A stretch of 64,000 bases of DNA from an uncultured Dorea sp. (GTDB taxonomy: Bacteria > Bacillota > Clostridia > Lachnospirales > Lachnospiraceae): positions 1-64,000 of the forward strand of contig CAJTVU010000005.1 in assembly GCA_910580235.1 (NCBI GenBank), given 5' to 3'. The first letter of the stretch is position 1; each line of letters starts with the position of its first letter. The translations under genes were made by a program, and so were the position numbers. The notes below the pieces were generated by a model that was not told where the DNA came from, did not search any database, and saw only the letters and a list, made by a program, of their open reading frames with translations. Below, in pieces: positions 53,089-61,900 of this stretch.

Positions 53089-54212
53089 TTGGACTGCCCC
53101 TTCTTTTTTTCTGAAAAATGATTGATAAGACGTACCATAATCTCAGTAACGCCCATCGAAAGGAGCATCAAAAGCCAGCATTGCCAGCTTGAGAACCCAA
53201 GATAGCCGTGAAAGCCAAAAGCAACAAAATAGGTTACTATATGTAGCGCATAGTACTTTGATATATGCCTGCTGTAATATAGTATCTGGCCGGCGATCCT
53301 GCTTTTGGGGCCCGGCGCGGCATGGCGCTCTTTGCCTCTGCTGCAGATAAAATATATGACCGCCGCGAACACGAAAATATGAGCAAGGCTTGCCGCAACG
53401 CGCCAAAGGTCTGGATGCGTGTACCCATACCCCATGTCGGGGCGCATGGCGCGAAAGTCGCCGCCATACTTATAAAAGATAAATATCCACCATGCTGCTG
53501 CGGTCGCGCTGCAGACAGGAAGCATCTTGCGGTAGAATGCTTTCTTGTCATTTAAGCGCCTGTATAGCCTTCCGGCAGCCACGCCGATCAAAGCGTAAGA
53601 CAAAAAATAAAGCGGCGTAAAAGATACGAACATTGCGTCTCCGATCAGAAGCGTGACAATATATCCAAGCACCGGCACATCCACCGGCACGCCGTACAAA
53701 AAAGGAGCGATAAAGCCCGCCAGGACGCCCAGGCACAGATAGCCTGTCGTCGGAAGCCCCAGTTTTTTCAGCGCTGCCAGGACAAGGTATAGAATGCCTG
53801 TGATGAAAAAAATATTTGTATATTGAAAATAGACCCACACAGACAGGCTGAAATTATCCAGCCCGGCTTCGCTTAAAGAGCTTGCTACAAACGGATATGG
53901 AAGTGCGAGCGACGCGATATAAAGGAGATTGTTCAGATATTGATATATCACCATACGGACGCCGCTCTTAGCAAGATCTCCTGCGTCCGCTCTTTTGCTG
54001 TATGCGGTCCCAAACCCCATCACAAAAATAAAGATCGCGGCGCCCGACATGGTCGCGAACATATAGATGCCCGAAACAAAAGAGCTTTCGTCTGACATCG
54101 TCGCCTGAAAGGAGTGGATCAGGAAAATGAAGATCATAAAGATCCCCTTCAGATAATCAAATTCCTCCTGTCTTCCAATATTGACTTCCTTACTTGAGAT
54201 AATGTCCCTCAT
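53085..54212 (-). CDS. Multi-pass acyltransferase-3-like membrane protein
   Basis: A 375-residue protein with about ten transmembrane helices. The N-terminal block EFDYLKGIFMIFIFLIHSF resembles the first helix of acyltransferase-3/DUF1624 proteins, where an aspartate-x3-glycine and a later histidine are conserved. Such enzymes acylate sugars, lipids or peptides at the membrane. A product-modifying role is inferred only from the operon. The ATG at 54212 (AAAGGG upstream) overlaps the transferase gene by 23 bases; a GTG at 54221 is an alternative start. Confidence 0.72.
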   Translation of the reverse strand: MRDIISSKEVNIGRQEEFDYLKGIFMIFIFLIHSFQATMSDESSFVSGIYMFATMSGAAIFIFVMGFGTAYSKRADAGDLAKSGVRMVIYQYLNNLLYIASLALPYPFVASSLSEAGLDNFSLSVWVYFQYTNIFFITGILYLVLAALKKLGLPTTGYLCLGVLAGFIAPFLYGVPVDVPVLGYIVTLLIGDAMFVSFTPLYFLSYALIGVAAGRLYRRLNDKKAFYRKMLPVCSATAAAWWIFIFYKYGGDFRAMRPDMGYGYTHPDLWRVAASLAHIFVFAAVIYFICSRGKERHAAPGPKSRIAGQILYYSRHISKYYALHIVTYFVAFGFHGYLGFSSWQCWLLMLLSMGVTEIMVRLINHFSEKKKGQSK

Positions 54213-54948
54213 TTTTTTCACCCTTTACCGACAATATCATTTCTTTCCATTTCTCTCTGCCCACCATCAAAACCTCCGGCATTGTACATATATTTTCTGT
54301 ACACAGAGCAACTTGATGGCCGCCATGCTCACGCTCGAAAAAATGCGCTTTATTTCCCCTGAAACGGGCTTCATTTCTGTCGTAATCAATATGTATCGGC
54401 TCCCGCCCTTCAAACAGCGTAAGCCCTACCCCTTCTTTTTTGGAAAAGGCTTCGCGGAAAGTCCAGATCCGATAGAATTCTCTTTCCTGGTCATGAGCCC
54501 GCCTTACTCTGTCCTGCTCCTCTTTTGTAAAGAAACGCAATAGATCGTAGAAATCCCCGGCGCTGCCGATAAGCTCCACGTCAAGCCCCATAGCCCCTCG
54601 CCCAAACGCGATCCCGACAAGGCTTCCTGAATGCGAGATGCTGAAGTCAAAATCCTGTACAGGCAGGCCTGGGGCGGCATATCCGTTCGCATTTTGCAGA
54701 AGGCTTACTGTGGGCTTGCCGTAACTGTTCTTTTCTATAGCGACTTCATTTTTCCCAAATACTATACGCAGTAGGAAGGATAACATCACTTCCCGGACCA
54801 ACATGCGATGTCTGTCATCTTCTTTTAAATACTGTAAGATCCTTCTGACGGCTTTCCCGTCCAGCATGTTTAAAATCTTCGGATAATCCTTTGCGATGCC
54901 GATCTGCCGAAGGTCGCAGATGTATATATTTATCGTGCCAAGATCCAT
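54190..54948 (-). CDS. Sfp-type 4'-phosphopantetheinyl transferase
   Basis: A 252-residue enzyme that moves phosphopantetheine from CoA to the serine of carrier domains, here T1-T3 of the synthetase. Motifs are FSISHSG (near 102), GLDVELI (near 122, metal-binding Asp and Glu) and IWTFREAFSKKEGVGL (near 168). The last usually reads W-x-x-K-E; here arginine replaces the lysine while the catalytic glutamate is kept. It is the first gene of the eight-gene operon. Confidence 0.93.
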   Translation of the reverse strand: MDLGTINIYICDLRQIGIAKDYPKILNMLDGKAVRRILQYLKEDDRHRMLVREVMLSFLLRIVFGKNEVAIEKNSYGKPTVSLLQNANGYAAPGLPVQDFDFSISHSGSLVGIAFGRGAMGLDVELIGSAGDFYDLLRFFTKEEQDRVRRAHDQEREFYRIWTFREAFSKKEGVGLTLFEGREPIHIDYDRNEARFRGNKAHFFEREHGGHQVALCTENICTMPEVLMVGREKWKEMILSVKGEKNEGHYLK

Positions 54949-54982
54949 CTATAAACCACCCCACCGCATATTTCCAGACAAC

Positions 54983-55013
54983 AAAAAAACCCACTCTCTA
55001 TTAAGAGACTGGG
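54983..55013 (-). terminator. Leader terminator/attenuator candidate upstream of the synthetase operon
   Basis: On the minus strand the stem CCCAGTCTCT (55004-55013) pairs with AGAGAGTGGG (54990-54999) with one mismatch and a 4-base loop, followed by seven T residues. It lies about 35 bases before the first gene of the operon, leaving no room for a promoter after it. It therefore either attenuates the operon from the promoter upstream or ends the kinase transcript. Confidence 0.75.
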
Positions 55014-55028
55014 CATGTATATATACTA

Positions 55029-55095
55029 ACGATATCTTTTTTTCTAGTTTTGTCAAGTTCCTTTGCACAAGATGTTAAAAATGTGCACAAGATGT
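55029..55095 (-). promoter_or_regulatory. Putative synthetase-operon promoter with two 12-bp direct repeats
   Basis: On the minus strand ACATCTTGTGCA occurs at 55084-55095 and again at 55064-55075, a 20-bp period. It is followed 7 bases later by TTGACA (55051-55056) and, 16 bases on, by TATCGT (55029-55034). Tandem repeats abutting the -35 box fit an activator such as the LytTR regulator encoded next door. The sequence does not match the standard LytTR consensus closely, so the link is inferred. Confidence 0.55.
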
Positions 55096-55144
55096 AGCTG
55101 GAGCTGCAGAAGATTACAGGCCAGGGGCGGGGATAGAACGTCTG

Positions 55145-56458
55145 TCACGGGTTCAGCAGGACAGACGCGCAAAATGTCCCGTCCTTCCATTCAAACCGGG
55201 CGTCCCCGTCGTATCGCTTTGCGATCATCCTTACCGATTCCGTGCCAGTGCCAAAGCCTTCACGCTTGCTTGAGCGCAGCTGCCCGTCTTCCCATACTGG
55301 CAGGCCGGGGCTTGTGTTATCCACGGTCAGGATCAGCATGGACTCCCCGGTCTGCCTTGCACATGCCCGGATAAAGGGCCTGCCTTCCAGTCCGATGCAG
55401 GCTTCCAGAGCATTTTCTAAAAGGTTCCCAAGAAGGACGCAGAATTCTGGCTCAGGGATGATGGTCTTTTCTCCCGTTTGGAAATCAATCTCTATGTCAA
55501 TGCCGCCTTCCCGCGCCTTTTCTGCATAGTAGCGGAGCACGGCGTCCGCAGCGTAGCTTTTACAGAATGTACGCACCGTCTCCGGCGGGATGCTGTCGCT
55601 GTACTGTTTCACATAATCGGTAAGGGCGCGCATATCGCCGCTGTCTATACAGCCCTGTATCACTTTCAGATGCTGGCGCAGATCATGGCGGGCCCGGCGG
55701 GTCTCCTCAATGTTCTTCTGGAGCGTCCGGTACTGCGCCGCTTGTAGCTGTAAAAAATGGTTTTCTTGGCGTAACCGCATATTGGCTCCCAGCCCGCGAG
55801 CCATCAGGGCGAACATCAGATAGAAGAGCACGATCAGCCCCAGCAGTATCAGAGTGACGGAGACATAGATCCTCATCAGCCTCCCTACATACAGAGTCTG
55901 GTAGTCGATGGGACGGATGAAGATATTTACAAGGATAGACACGACCGGAAAAATCCAGAACACATACCAGGTGACGGGCATCTCCATTTCGCTTAGCAAC
56001 AGGCGGGCGATGTGGGTGGCCGGATACCAGAGCGCCGCCAGTAAGACCCAGCTAAGGAGCGCACAGACAGCCGATCCTTCAAAGGAAAGCCATGGTGCGG
56101 TGTTGTCCGGCGAAAAAGCGGCGTCTGCCGCCACGGCCAGGTTTGTAATGCTGGAGTACACCCCGCACACGCCCAGCAGCACGCTGATGGATTTCCAGGG
56201 CGGCATCTCCACCAGCCGGAGCAGCAAAAAGGCAAGGCACGCGACAGAAGCCAGAAGCCATCCATAACATTTCCAGACCATAAGATAACAGACCGTCCCG
56301 CCCAGCGCAGCCCACAAAAGCATAGCCGGGACCCCCCAGACGGCGATCGTCTTTTCCCTGCCCCTCAGGTGTCCTTTCATAGGCAGGAAGCAAAGGATGG
56401 CGGCAGGGATCATCATGGCAAGCTCCAGCATGGGCCGCAGTACGTTCAAATGCTCCAC
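55145..56458 (-). CDS. GHKL-family sensor histidine kinase (AgrC-like)
   Basis: A 437-residue membrane kinase with about six to seven helices in residues 5-220, then a coiled coil and the phospho-acceptor block RHDLRQHLKVIQGC (near 260). The GHKL ATPase has NLLENALEAC (near 340) and GFGTGTESV (near 405). This is the AgrC/VirS class, often peptide-responsive, but no AgrB- or AgrD-like gene is visible. It overlaps or abuts the regulator gene without a gap. The likely output is the neighbouring synthetase operon. Confidence 0.92.
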   Translation of the reverse strand: MEHLNVLRPMLELAMMIPAAILCFLPMKGHLRGREKTIAVWGVPAMLLWAALGGTVCYLMVWKCYGWLLASVACLAFLLLRLVEMPPWKSISVLLGVCGVYSSITNLAVAADAAFSPDNTAPWLSFEGSAVCALLSWVLLAALWYPATHIARLLLSEMEMPVTWYVFWIFPVVSILVNIFIRPIDYQTLYVGRLMRIYVSVTLILLGLIVLFYLMFALMARGLGANMRLRQENHFLQLQAAQYRTLQKNIEETRRARHDLRQHLKVIQGCIDSGDMRALTDYVKQYSDSIPPETVRTFCKSYAADAVLRYYAEKAREGGIDIEIDFQTGEKTIIPEPEFCVLLGNLLENALEACIGLEGRPFIRACARQTGESMLILTVDNTSPGLPVWEDGQLRSSKREGFGTGTESVRMIAKRYDGDARFEWKDGTFCASVLLNP

Positions 56459-57190
56459 TTAGCTTCCTCCTCTCACCTGGGCGTAGGAGAACTCCAGAAA
56501 TTTCTCCCGCACCTCCCGGTATTTCAGGCGGCTGATAGGTATAGCCTCTCCGCCTTTTAACAGGAAATGGTCCCCCAGCAGCTTATCCACCGCTTTAAAG
56601 CTGACCAGTATTCCTTTCATACAGTCACAGAAGTAGGGATACTCCAGAAGCAGAGCTGCAAAGGCGCCCTGGCTCATAGGGACGGAAAGCGTCTCCCCAT
56701 CCTGATAATGGACAAGCACTCGCCGGGAGCCGTATTCGGTATAGGCGACGCGGCCGGGGAACAGGCGCTGCTCCCCGGCCTGCCCCGGCACGGTGATCCA
56801 CTGCTCTTGTTCCAGCAGAGCCGCGCCGCACCGGTCGAGGGCCCGGCACAGCTTGTCATAGCTAAAAGGCTTCACCAGATAATAAGAGGAATCCACCTCA
56901 TAGCTATCCGCTGCAAAATCCGCTGTGGCTGTTGTAAAGATCAGATGGCAGGCATGATCCAGTTTTCGGATCTTGCGGGCGGCTTCCATGCCCGTCATGC
57001 CGTCCATGTAGATGTCCAGAAAAATAATATCATAAAGCCCTTCTGAAAACGTCGACAAAAATGCCTCCCCGCTTTCAAAGAGGGCGGGCGGCGGAAGGAG
57101 CAGGACCTGCTTTTCCCCGGCCCACCGCGTGAGGCTTGCGCGCAGGGCTTCTCCGTCGCAGGACAGATCGTCGATAATCGCAATATGCAT
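56459..57190 (-). CDS. LytTR-family response regulator
   Basis: A 243-residue regulator. The receiver domain (about 1-120) shows IIDD, phospho-acceptor Asp in IIFLDIYMDG (near 56) and lysine in YLVKPFSY (near 106). The C-terminal LytTR DNA-binding domain (about 135-240) has YTEYGSRRVLVHY and KAVDKLLGDHF...ISRLKYREV. GAGAGGAG before the ATG at 57190 sets the start over 57205. LytTR regulators bind tandem direct repeats, as seen at 55064-55095. Confidence 0.93.
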   Translation of the reverse strand: MHIAIIDDLSCDGEALRASLTRWAGEKQVLLLPPPALFESGEAFLSTFSEGLYDIIFLDIYMDGMTGMEAARKIRKLDHACHLIFTTATADFAADSYEVDSSYYLVKPFSYDKLCRALDRCGAALLEQEQWITVPGQAGEQRLFPGRVAYTEYGSRRVLVHYQDGETLSVPMSQGAFAALLLEYPYFCDCMKGILVSFKAVDKLLGDHFLLKGGEAIPISRLKYREVREKFLEFSYAQVRGGS

Positions 57191-57215
57191 AGAATCTCCT
57201 CTCAAATCGTAAATT

Positions 57216-57767
57216 CTATTTGTGATAATAGATTAACATGCTTAGCTCTGCCCGGCCGCTTCCGGGATTATGATAGGTATGCGGTACGTCTGCCAGAAAA
57301 TGGATAGAGTCGCCTTTAGCAAGGCAGAAGCGTTCGTTTGCGATCGCAATCTCGACTTCGCCTGCAAAAACGGTGATATATTCCTCGGATCCGCTTAGGT
57401 GCGGTTGAGCGCACAATTTACCGGAAGGCTCGATTACAATGCGGTATGTCTCAAAGAGCGTCTTTTCATCAAATGCAAAGACAGGATAGTTCAAGTATTT
57501 CCCGTCATCTTCTTTTAATGGTTCTATATCTGTCTGCCTGACAACACAGACCCCGCCGTCTCTTCTTTCGACCAACGAGGTAAAGGACACCTTGTAGCCA
57601 TTGGCGATCTTCCATAGGACAGAGATCGTAGGATTTACATCTCCCTTTTCAATCTGCGCCAGCATGCTTCTGGAAACGCCAGTTAATTCAGCCGCAGCAT
57701 CCAAGGTCAGTTTTTTTTGCTCTCGAATACTCTTCACATTAGAAGCGACAATATTTGTTACATCCAT
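57216..57767 (-). CDS. XRE-cupin transcriptional regulator
   Basis: A 183-residue protein with an N-terminal XRE HTH (LTLDAAAELTGVSRSMLAQIEKG, within residues 15-45) and a C-terminal cupin (about 110-180, with HLSGSEEYITVFAG and DVPHTYHNPG). Such regulators commonly control a divergent exporter or amino-acid gene, here the LysE-type exporter. The ATG at 57767 follows GGGGGAG. The response regulator starts 25 bases after its stop, so cotranscription with the two-component genes is possible. Confidence 0.9.
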   Translation of the reverse strand: MDVTNIVASNVKSIREQKKLTLDAAAELTGVSRSMLAQIEKGDVNPTISVLWKIANGYKVSFTSLVERRDGGVCVVRQTDIEPLKEDDGKYLNYPVFAFDEKTLFETYRIVIEPSGKLCAQPHLSGSEEYITVFAGEVEIAIANERFCLAKGDSIHFLADVPHTYHNPGSGRAELSMLIYYHK

Positions 57768-57798
57768 GCTGTCTCCCCCTGTCACATAATCATGATTG

Positions 57799-57832
57799 AC
57801 AATATAAAAGACTTATAGTACAATATAAAAGA
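57799..57832. repeat. Pair of 13-bp direct repeats between divergent regulator and exporter
   Basis: ACAATATAAAAGA occurs at 57799-57811 and 57820-57832, a 21-bp period, in the gap between the divergently transcribed XRE-cupin and LysE genes. It is a candidate operator for the XRE-cupin regulator, though AT-rich promoter sequence could also explain it. Confidence 0.5.
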
Positions 57833-57891
57833 ATTCTAATATATTGGATAATTTGATTATATATTATCAAAAGAGAAGGAGGCTGTCAAAT

Positions 57892-58476
57892 ATGTTTAAC
57901 TGGTTTTCTTTTTTAACCTATGCGATCGTTACAGCGATCACGCCCGGGCCGAATAATATTATGTCCATGTCGAATGGGAGCCGCAGAGGGTTCAGAAGGG
58001 CGCTGCCTTTTAATTTTGGCATAGGCGTAGGATTTTGCATTTTAATGTTGCTCTGCACTGTGCTTTGCAGTATGCTGTCCGCGCTGATCCCCAAGATTAA
58101 GCTGCCCATGCTGATCGTCGGCGCGGCGTATATGCTTTATCTTGCCTGGGAGACATTTCGAAGCAGCGGCAGCGTAGAAGAAAGTCATTTTTCAGATGGC
58201 TTTGTGTCAGGATTGCTTCTACAATTCATCAATCCTAAAATCTATATTTATTGCATCATGTCTATGGAAGCGTATATTCTTCCTTATTATTATGGACAGG
58301 TGATGCCGCTGGCAGGATTTGCTCTGCTGCTTGCTTTTATCGGCTTTGCCTCTACGCTCTGCTGGTCGGCCTTTGGCTCTGCATTCAAATGGCTGTTTTC
58401 CAGGCACGCAAAAGAGGTCGGCACAATTATGGCATTGCTTTTAGTATACTGCGCCGTGTCCTTGTTCCTGGGCTGA
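57892..58476 (+). CDS. LysE/RhtB-family amino-acid exporter
   Basis: A 194-residue membrane protein with five to six helices. The family signature TPGPNNIMSMSNGSRRGF (residues about 18-35) and a NPK motif in LLQFINPKIYIY (near 105) are present. These exporters remove excess amino acids or derivatives. Substrate unknown. GAAGGAGG lies 9 bases before the ATG at 57892; the frame opens earlier at 57844 without a ribosome site. Confidence 0.88.
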   Translation: MFNWFSFLTYAIVTAITPGPNNIMSMSNGSRRGFRRALPFNFGIGVGFCILMLLCTVLCSMLSALIPKIKLPMLIVGAAYMLYLAWETFRSSGSVEESHFSDGFVSGLLLQFINPKIYIYCIMSMEAYILPYYYGQVMPLAGFALLLAFIGFASTLCWSAFGSAFKWLFSRHAKEVGTIMALLLVYCAVSLFLG

Positions 58477-58527
58477 CGCCCTCAGCTTACAAGGGCGCAC
58501 ATCGAAGAGCCGGAAAGAAAAAAAGCC

Positions 58528-58556
58528 TTGACGATGCTGAAGATTTTGCTTATAAT
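58528..58556 (+). promoter_or_regulatory. Promoter of the ileS T-box leader
   Basis: TTGACG (58528-58533), 17 bases, TATAAT (58551-58556). The start of the T-box RNA follows about 25 bases later. Confidence 0.88.
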
Positions 58557-58584
58557 ATAACACGTGTATTTAAATAGTAAAAAC

Positions 58585-58826
58585 TTTGACGAAGACAGTA
58601 GGATAATCTGAAAGGCAAAGAGAGCCGGGGACGGTGGAAGCCCGGCGCGAGTAGGGTTAATCTGAATATCCCTTCCGAGTCGCAGCCCCCAACGACAGGC
58701 AAGACGAGTCCTGTAGGGACTGACGGGATTCCCCCGTTACAGGGAAGACATATGATAGTATGTTTAGGTGGTTTATAAGCGTGAGCTATGGCTCTCGTCC
58801 TATACAGGGACGGGGGCTTTTTTATT
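58585..58826 (+). promoter_or_regulatory. Isoleucine T-box riboswitch of ileS
   Basis: A structured leader of about 240 bases. The specifier region reads CTGAATATCCCTTCCGAG, with the isoleucine codon ATC near 58668-58670. The T-box sequence AGGTGGTTTATAAGCG lies at about 58765-58780. A terminator follows: CTCTCGTCC (58792-58800) pairs with GGGACGGGGG (58807-58816), then TTTTTT. Uncharged tRNA-Ile would bind the specifier and the T-box bulge, block the terminator and switch ileS on. Confidence 0.88.
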
Positions 58827-58858
58827 CTATAGGAAATGCCTTCGGATCTCCTATAGAA
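58825..58858. repeat. Extra hairpin between the T-box terminator and ileS
   Basis: TTCTATAGGA (58825-58834) pairs perfectly with TCCTATAGAA (58849-58858) around a 14-base loop. It directly follows the T-run of the T-box terminator. It may be a second regulatory hairpin, an RNA-processing site or a small dispersed palindrome. The following 58859-58941 holds only the ileS ribosome site. Confidence 0.6.
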
Positions 58859-58941
58859 CAAAAAACAATTATATCCCCCATGAATGAGGGAGTCAAGGAT
58901 TGAAGTGAGCTTGCCCACTTTGTTCATTTTAAAGGAGGTTT

Positions 58942-61900
58942 ATGATGTACAAGAAAGTTTCGACAGATCTGAACTTTGTTGACAGGGAAAAAGCGACTGA
59001 AAAGTTCTGGGAAGAGAACCAGATTTTCGAGAAGAGCATGAAGGAGCGCGAAGGAAGCCCGATGTACACTTTTTATGACGGCCCTCCTACAGCCAACGGG
59101 AAGCCGCACATCGGCCATGTGCTTACCCGCGTTATCAAGGATATGATCCCGAGATACCGTACGATGAAGGGCTGCGAAGTTCCGAGAAAGGCTGGCTGGG
59201 ACACACACGGCCTCCCGGTGGAGTTGGAAGTTGAGAGGGCGTTGGGGCTTGACGGAAAAGAGCAGATTGAAAGCTACGGTCTGGAGCCGTTCATCGACAA
59301 ATGTAAGGAGAGCGTCTGGAAATATAAGGGCATGTGGGAAGATTTCTCCGGCACAGTAGGGTTTTGGGCGGATATGGAAAATCCTTATGTCACGTACCAC
59401 AATGATTTCATCGAATCCGAGTGGTGGGCGCTTAAGAAGATTTGGGATAAAGGGCTTTTGTATAAAGGATTTAAGATCGTCCCGTACTGTCCCCGCTGTG
59501 GGACGCCGCTGTCCGCCCAGGAAGTGGCGCAAGGCTACAAGGATGTGAAAGAGCGTTCTGCGATCGTCCGTTTTAAAGCGAAGGGGGAAGATGCATATCT
59601 TCTGGCATGGACGACCACGCCCTGGACGCTGCCGTCGAACCTGGGGCTCTGTGTGAACCCGAAGGAGACGTACGCCAAGGTAAAATGTGTAGACGGGTAC
59701 ACGTATTATATGGCGGAAGCGCTCCTTGACACAGTCCTTGGACATCTGGCAGAACAGGGCGGCGAGGGCGCAGAGGGAAAAAAGGCCTATGAGGTTCTTG
59801 AGACTTACAAGGGCAAGGACTTAGAGTACAAAGAGTATGAGCCGCTTTATCAGTGCGCGGCTGATGGCATTGCAAATCAGAATAAGAAGGCCTTCTATGT
59901 GACATGCGACGATTATGTCACGCTGACAGACGGTACGGGCGTTGTCCACATCGCGCCTGCGTTTGGTGAAGACGATGCAAATGTGTGCCGTAAATATGAC
60001 ATGCCTTTTGTACAGTTGGTGGACGAGAAGGGGAATATGGCGGAATCTACGCCATTTGCAGGCTTGTTTGTGAAAAAGGCCGACCCGGAAGTATTAAAAG
60101 ATCTGGAGAAGAGGGGGCTTCTCTTTACAGCGCCTAATTTTGAGCACAGCTACCCGCACTGCTGGAGATGTGACACACCGCTCATCTACTATGCGCGGGA
60201 GTCATGGTTCATTAAGATGACGGCGGTGAAGGAAGACTTGATCGCAAATAATAATACAATTAACTGGATCCCGGAGAGCATCGGCAAAGGACGTTTTGGC
60301 GACTGGCTTGAGAACGTGCAGGACTGGGGCATCAGCAGGAACCGTTACTGGGGGACGCCGCTCAATATATGGGAGTGTGAGTGCGGGCATCAGCATTCTA
60401 TCGGAAGTATCGCGGAATTAAAAGAGATGTCTGACAACTGCCCGGATGAGATCGAGCTGCACCGCCCATACATTGATGAAGTGACGATCCGCTGCCCGAA
60501 GTGCGGGAAGCCAATGCACCGTGTGCCGGAAGTGATCGACTGCTGGTTTGATTCCGGTGCGATGCCATTCGCGCAGCATCACTACCCATTTGAGAATGAG
60601 GAGCTTTTTGAGAAGCAGTTCCCGGCAGACTTTATCTCTGAGGCGGTAGACCAGACAAGGGGATGGTTCTATTCCTTGCTGGCGATCTCGACATTGATCT
60701 TTAACAAAGCGCCTTACAAGAACGTTATTGTCCTGGGGCATGTGCAGGACGAGAATGGCCAGAAGATGAGCAAATCGAAAGGGAATGCAGTAGATCCCTT
60801 TGACGCTTTGGAGAAATACGGCGCGGATGCGATCCGCTGGTACTTCTATGTGAACAGCGCGCCGTGGCTGCCGAACCGCTTCCATGGCAAAGCGGTAGTA
60901 GAAGGACAGCGCAAATTTATGGGGACGCTTTGGAACACATATGCCTTTTTTGTTCTGTATGCTAACATTGACGGATTTGATGCGACAAAGCATACGCTTG
61001 AATATGATAAGCTGACGGTTATGGACAAATGGCTTCTGTCCAAGCTGAACACATTGGTGAAGGATGTGGATGAAAGCCTTGGCGATTACCGGATCCCGGA
61101 GGCGGCGAGAGCTCTGCAGGATTTTGTCGACGATATGAGCAACTGGTATGTGCGGAGAAGCCGGGAGCGTTTCTGGGCAAAAGGGATGGAGCAGGATAAG
61201 ATCAACGCGTACATGACGCTTTATACTGCGCTTGTGACTGTAGCGAAGGCTGCGGCGCCTATGATCCCATTTATGACAGAGGAGATCTACCAGAACCTGG
61301 TAAGGAGCATTGATAAAAATGCGCCGGAGAGCATTCATCTGTGCGATTTCCCGGAAGCAGATGAGGCGTCTATAGACAAAGAGCTGGAGTCTAACATGGA
61401 TAAAGTGCTGAAGCTGGTCGTTATGGGCCGTGCGTGCAGGAACACAGCCAATATTAAGAACCGCCAGCCGATCGGCCAGATGTATATAAAAGCAGAGTTC
61501 GGCCTTCCGAAGTTCTATCAGGATACCGTGGAGGAAGAATTAAATGTGAAGGCCGTGACATTTACGCAGGAGGTACGTGATTTTACGTCTTATTCCTTCA
61601 AGCCCCAGCTTAAGACAGTAGGGCCGAAGTATGGCAAGATGCTGGGCGGTATCAAAGGAGCCCTTGGCGCGATCGACGGCAATGCGGCAATGGATGAGAT
61701 CAATAAGACAGGTGCGCTGAAGCTGGATATTCATGGGCAGGAGATTACGTTATTTAAGGAGGATCTGCTTATTGAATCCGCGCAGACGGAAGGATATGTT
61801 TCTGAAAATGATAACGGCATCACGGTAGTTTTAGATACGAACCTGACAGAAGAGCTTCTGGAAGAAGGGTTTGTGAGGGAGATCATCAGTAAAGTGCAGA

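Noticed and set aside
54949..55144. A T-box or amino-acid riboswitch upstream of the synthetase operon
   Set aside because: The leader is under 100 bases and lacks a T-box sequence or specifier loop; only a simple terminator hairpin is present.
55063..55374. A small plus-strand frame in the promoter region of the synthetase operon, considered as an AgrD-like peptide gene
   Set aside because: No ribosome site, no leader-peptide pattern, and it runs antisense into the kinase gene.
58550..58927. A 125-codon minus-strand frame upstream of ileS
   Set aside because: It covers the T-box leader; the conserved RNA structure explains the sequence.
60418..61338. A 306-codon minus-strand frame inside ileS
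   Set aside because: It is antisense to the KMSKS region of ileS and its composition (many His, Arg and Cys) is typical of a shadow frame.
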